Below, in pieces: positions 61,603 to 64,000 of a stretch of DNA of 64,000 nucleotides. Every line of letters starts with the position of its first letter. Position 1 is the first letter of the stretch. Origin of the DNA: Gemmatimonas groenlandica (GTDB taxonomy: Bacteria > Gemmatimonadota > Gemmatimonadetes > Gemmatimonadales > Gemmatimonadaceae); NCBI RefSeq assembly GCF_013004105.1, contig NZ_CP053085.1, forward strand, positions 124,001-188,000. Reading direction: 5' to 3'. Position numbers and translations under genes: made by a program. Under the pieces are notes generated by a model. The model searched no databases, was not told where the DNA came from, and saw only the letters and a list, made by a program, of their open reading frames with translations.

Positions 61603-61908
61603 ATGCCGAGAATCAGTGCTAAGTCCGCCTTGATGCGGCTCCGACTGTACATCGCTGGCAGCGCGCCGAACTCCGTGCGGGCCGTGGTCAACGCGAGGGC
61701 GATCTGCGAGCAGCACTTCCCCAGCGCGTATGAACTCGAGGTGGTGGATCTGCTCGACTCTCCCGAGCGGGCCTTGGCCGACGGCATTATCGTCACGCCG
61801 ACGTTGCTGAAGTTGGCACCACGACCAACGCAACGCATCATCGGCAACCTCAGTGACACCGAACAGGTCCTGATGGCCCTCGTCGGCACCGATCGGCGCC
61901 ATGAATAA
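61603..61908 (+). CDS. kaiB: KaiB homologue
   Basis: 101 residues. 'LRLYIAGSAPNSVRAVVNAR' and 'YELEVVDLLDSPERALADGI' then 'VTPTLLKLAPRPTQRIIGNL' and 'SDTEQVLMAL' follow cyanobacterial KaiB closely, including the fold-switching region. Binds KaiC in cyanobacteria. ATG 61603 lies one base after the kaiC stop, and its end overlaps the kinase gene by 8 bases. Confidence 0.9.
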   Translation: MPRISAKSALMRLRLYIAGSAPNSVRAVVNARAICEQHFPSAYELEVVDLLDSPERALADGIIVTPTLLKLAPRPTQRIIGNLSDTEQVLMALVGTDRRHE

Positions 61909-63619
61909 CGGACGCACGCTCAGGCGCCGGCTCGCCGAGGCCGATGCGACGATCGCCGCTCTCGTTTCCGGCGAGATCGACGCCGTGGTCGACAGTCGCA
62001 GTCGCTCGCCAGTGCTGCTCGCGATGGCGCAACAGGCGCTGCGGGAGAGCGAGGCCCGGTACCGCAGCATCGTCGAGACATCGAACGAGGGGATCTTCAC
62101 GGTGGCGCTGGACGCCACGCTGACGTTCGCCAACCGACGAATCGCGGACCTGCTCGGATATACGCCCGCTGACTTGATTGGACGATCGTTACTCGAGCTG
62201 CTGCCGGCGCACGCGTACGAACGCGCCATGCTGCGTATCAGTAGTCTGGATCACGATGTCGATGGGGCGAGCGAAGTCACCATCCTCAAGAAGGACGGCA
62301 CCGAGCTGCATGTCGAGTTGAAGTCCAGCGTCGTGCGGGATGAGCACGGGAAACATGTTGGCATGCTGGCCATGATGACAGATCGGACCCGAAGGCGGCA
62401 GGCCGAAGAGGCGTTGCGCAAGATCGAAGCACAATTGATCGTCAGCGATCGCATGGCGTCGGTCGGCACGCTGGCTGCGGGGGTGGCGCACGAGATCAAC
62501 AACCCGCTGGCTGCGGTGACGGCAAACTTGGCGTTCATCGCGGAGCACTGCCGTTGCGGTGGTGCGCTCTCGCCGACTGCCGATGGCTGCGAGGTCAGTG
62601 GGCAGCCCAGTATGCAGGATGCGATCAAGGATGCCCGCGAGGCGGCTGAACGCGTGCGGATCATCGTGCGTGACCTGATGATCTTCTCTCGCGCGCGGCC
62701 GGACGAGCTGATCGGAGCGGTCGACGTGCATCGTGTCTTGGATTCGACGGTTCGTATGGCATGGAACGAAATCCGGCACCGCGCGCAGCTCGTCCGCAAC
62801 TATGGTTCGGTGCCACTGGTCAGCGCCAGCGAGGCTCGACTCGGTCAAGTGATGCTCAACTTGCTGGTCAACGCGGCGCAGGCGCTTCCCGAAGGACACG
62901 CGGAACACCATGCGATCAGCCTCTCGACGTGGTTTGACCGTGACCGGCAGCGGGTCATGGTCGAAATACGTGACACCGGCGTTGGGATCTCGCCGGAACA
63001 CATCAACCGTATCTTCGACCCCTTTTTCACCACCAAAGACGTCGGCCTCGGCACCGGTCTGGGACTCGCCATTTGCCAGCGGATCGTCACCGATCTCGAT
63101 GGCGAGTTGACCGTACGAAGCGAGCTGGGGACGGGAACGACGTTCTCCGTTTCCCTGCCGATCGCAACGATGCCGTCGGTCGTTAAACCGCTTCCCGTTC
63201 CGGCCAACGAACGCGGGGCTCGCGCGCGCATCCTGATTGTCGACGACGAGGAGCTCATCGTGCGCAGCCTAGTGCGAACGCTCGGGGGAGAGCACGACGT
63301 CGTTGGCGTGACCGCCGCACGAGAGGCGCTGGCGTTGCTCGAAGCAGGCGATCGGTTCGACGTCATTCTCTGCGACATCATGATGCCCGAGATGACGGGG
63401 GTCGACCTGTACGGTGAGCTGATGCGCATGGCGCCAGACCAGGCGCATCGCATGATGTTTCTGACGGGGGGCGCGTTCACGCCCAGCACGCAAGCGTTTC
63501 TCGCGGAATCGAGCAACCTGCAGCTCGAGAAGCCGTACGCGCCAATCCAGCTTCGTGACGCCGTGCAACTCGTGCTTCGCGATGGACGCTCGCCTGCGAA
63601 TCCGTCGCCCGAGTGCTAG
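61901..63619 (+). CDS. PAS-histidine kinase-receiver hybrid protein
   Basis: 572 residues. Short N-terminal helix with 'LVSGEIDAVVD', PAS domain (about 51-165, 'NEGIFTVALDATLTFANRRI'), HisKA with His197 in 'GVAHEINNPLA', HATPase (N box 'LLVNAAQAL', 'DTGVGIS', 'GLGTGLGL') and a C-terminal receiver (about 445-560) with Asp492 in 'LCDIMMPEMTG' and Lys in 'LEKPYAP'. No membrane helix, so it is cytoplasmic. Overlap with kaiB argues that it is the output or input partner of KaiB/KaiC. No cognate response regulator is adjacent. Confidence 0.92.
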   Translation: MNNGRTLRRRLAEADATIAALVSGEIDAVVDSRSRSPVLLAMAQQALRESEARYRSIVETSNEGIFTVALDATLTFANRRIADLLGYTPADLIGRSLLELLPAHAYERAMLRISSLDHDVDGASEVTILKKDGTELHVELKSSVVRDEHGKHVGMLAMMTDRTRRRQAEEALRKIEAQLIVSDRMASVGTLAAGVAHEINNPLAAVTANLAFIAEHCRCGGALSPTADGCEVSGQPSMQDAIKDAREAAERVRIIVRDLMIFSRARPDELIGAVDVHRVLDSTVRMAWNEIRHRAQLVRNYGSVPLVSASEARLGQVMLNLLVNAAQALPEGHAEHHAISLSTWFDRDRQRVMVEIRDTGVGISPEHINRIFDPFFTTKDVGLGTGLGLAICQRIVTDLDGELTVRSELGTGTTFSVSLPIATMPSVVKPLPVPANERGARARILIVDDEELIVRSLVRTLGGEHDVVGVTAAREALALLEAGDRFDVILCDIMMPEMTGVDLYGELMRMAPDQAHRMMFLTGGAFTPSTQAFLAESSNLQLEKPYAPIQLRDAVQLVLRDGRSPANPSPEC

Positions 63620-63903
63620 TTCGACTCCGCCGGTGGAGGGACAACGCCGGCCGCCGCCACATCCGGATACACCCACGGATAGCGCGCCTCGCGCCCCGCG
63701 CGCAGTAACGACGCCAGCTGCACGTCTCCCCGACACACCGACGGTCCCCACCGCTTGACCCGTCCGGGATCGCCCATCTCCCACGAGAGCAATTCGTCGG
63801 TGGTCGGGTCGAATGCCACGAAGTACTGCGTCGGGCTCCGATGGAGCTGCACCACGTCATGATGCCGCAAATCAATCAGCGTGGGATCGAGCAGCGCCGT
63901 CAT
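63616..63903 (-). CDS. small protein of unknown function
   Basis: 95 residues from ATG 63903, which follows GAGAGGG. 'DPTLIDLRHHDVVQLHRSPT' and 'FVAFDPTTDELLSWEMGDPG' look like a genuine protein with a beta-rich fold. The frame is open upstream to the window edge (alternative starts ATG 63918 and GTG 63981, or outside). Convergent with the kinase gene and overlapping its stop codon. Family not recognised. Confidence 0.55.
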   Translation of the reverse strand: MTALLDPTLIDLRHHDVVQLHRSPTQYFVAFDPTTDELLSWEMGDPGRVKRWGPSVCRGDVQLASLLRAGREARYPWVYPDVAAAGVVPPPAESN

Positions 63904-64000
63904 GATCCCTCTCGGCATGACCGGCGTCTTCTCGGCCGGCGCGCGATGGCGACGATCGGCCAACGCCAACTCGCGCTCCACACGCAGCGACTGGATCGCG

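Overview
The window is about 64 kb of GC-rich, gene-dense bacterial chromosome. Protein content suggests a Gram-negative-type bacterium of the Gemmatimonadota (Gemmatimonas-like): an Omp85-type outer-membrane protein, several lipoproteins, a PEP-CTERM protein, a class II photolyase, and very high GC at third codon positions. This placement is inferred from gene content and style, not from a marker gene such as rRNA, which is absent here. Two tRNA genes are present (Ala-CGC and Gln-CTG). I see no CRISPR array, phage, transposase or rRNA.

Layout. 1-6.4 kb holds metabolic and cell-wall genes (D-amino-acid aminotransferase, a GT2 glycosyltransferase, LD-carboxypeptidase, rhodanese, Nudix hydrolase, gamma-glutamyltransferase). 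6.4-10.6 kb, minus strand: an Omp85-like protein translationally coupled to a 1012-residue AAA-TPR-LuxR regulator. 10.8-17.8 kb, plus strand: an almost gapless run of mntH, a universal stress protein, a DtxR/MntR regulator, two FtsX-type permeases, a LolD-type ATPase, and an AttH/CrtC-lipocalin protein fused to a permease-like N-terminus. 18-24 kb: DUF72, a glycogen branching enzyme with a long Lys/Pro/Ala tail, SURF1 and a periplasmic protein.

24.1-42 kb, minus strand, is a surface-polysaccharide region. Ten genes from asnB down to a DegT aminotransferase are linked by short overlaps or a 5-nt gap: asparagine synthetase-like, MurJ/Wzx-like flippase, GT4, O-antigen polymerase/ligase, GT4, Wzz, tandem-GT4 fusion, and a PglC/PglD/PglE-like set. 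UDP-glucose dehydrogenase and UDP-glucuronate epimerase lie just upstream and would supply uronic-acid precursors. An EamA transporter and MgtE follow.

42.3-57.3 kb: a 3-hydroxyisobutyrate dehydrogenase-like / PLP-enzyme / lipoprotein / thioesterase / MFS run, RNase Z, a KGG stress protein, threonine dehydratase, photolyase, a lipoprotein, glnS, a PEP-CTERM protein and an Uma2 nuclease-like protein. Two striking palindromic repeats (47569-47676 and 49361-49430) sit in 3' intergenic spaces. 57.7-59.3 kb is a secreted trypsin-like lipoprotein.

The most interesting system is at 59.8-63.6 kb: a KaiC homologue, a KaiB homologue and a PAS-histidine kinase-receiver protein in one tightly packed operon with no kaiA in the window. 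KaiC keeps equivalents of the cyanobacterial phosphorylation sites, carries Asp-Glu where CII normally has Glu-Glu, and ends in a predicted coiled coil. It looks like a non-cyanobacterial Kai timing or stress module wired directly to a two-component output.
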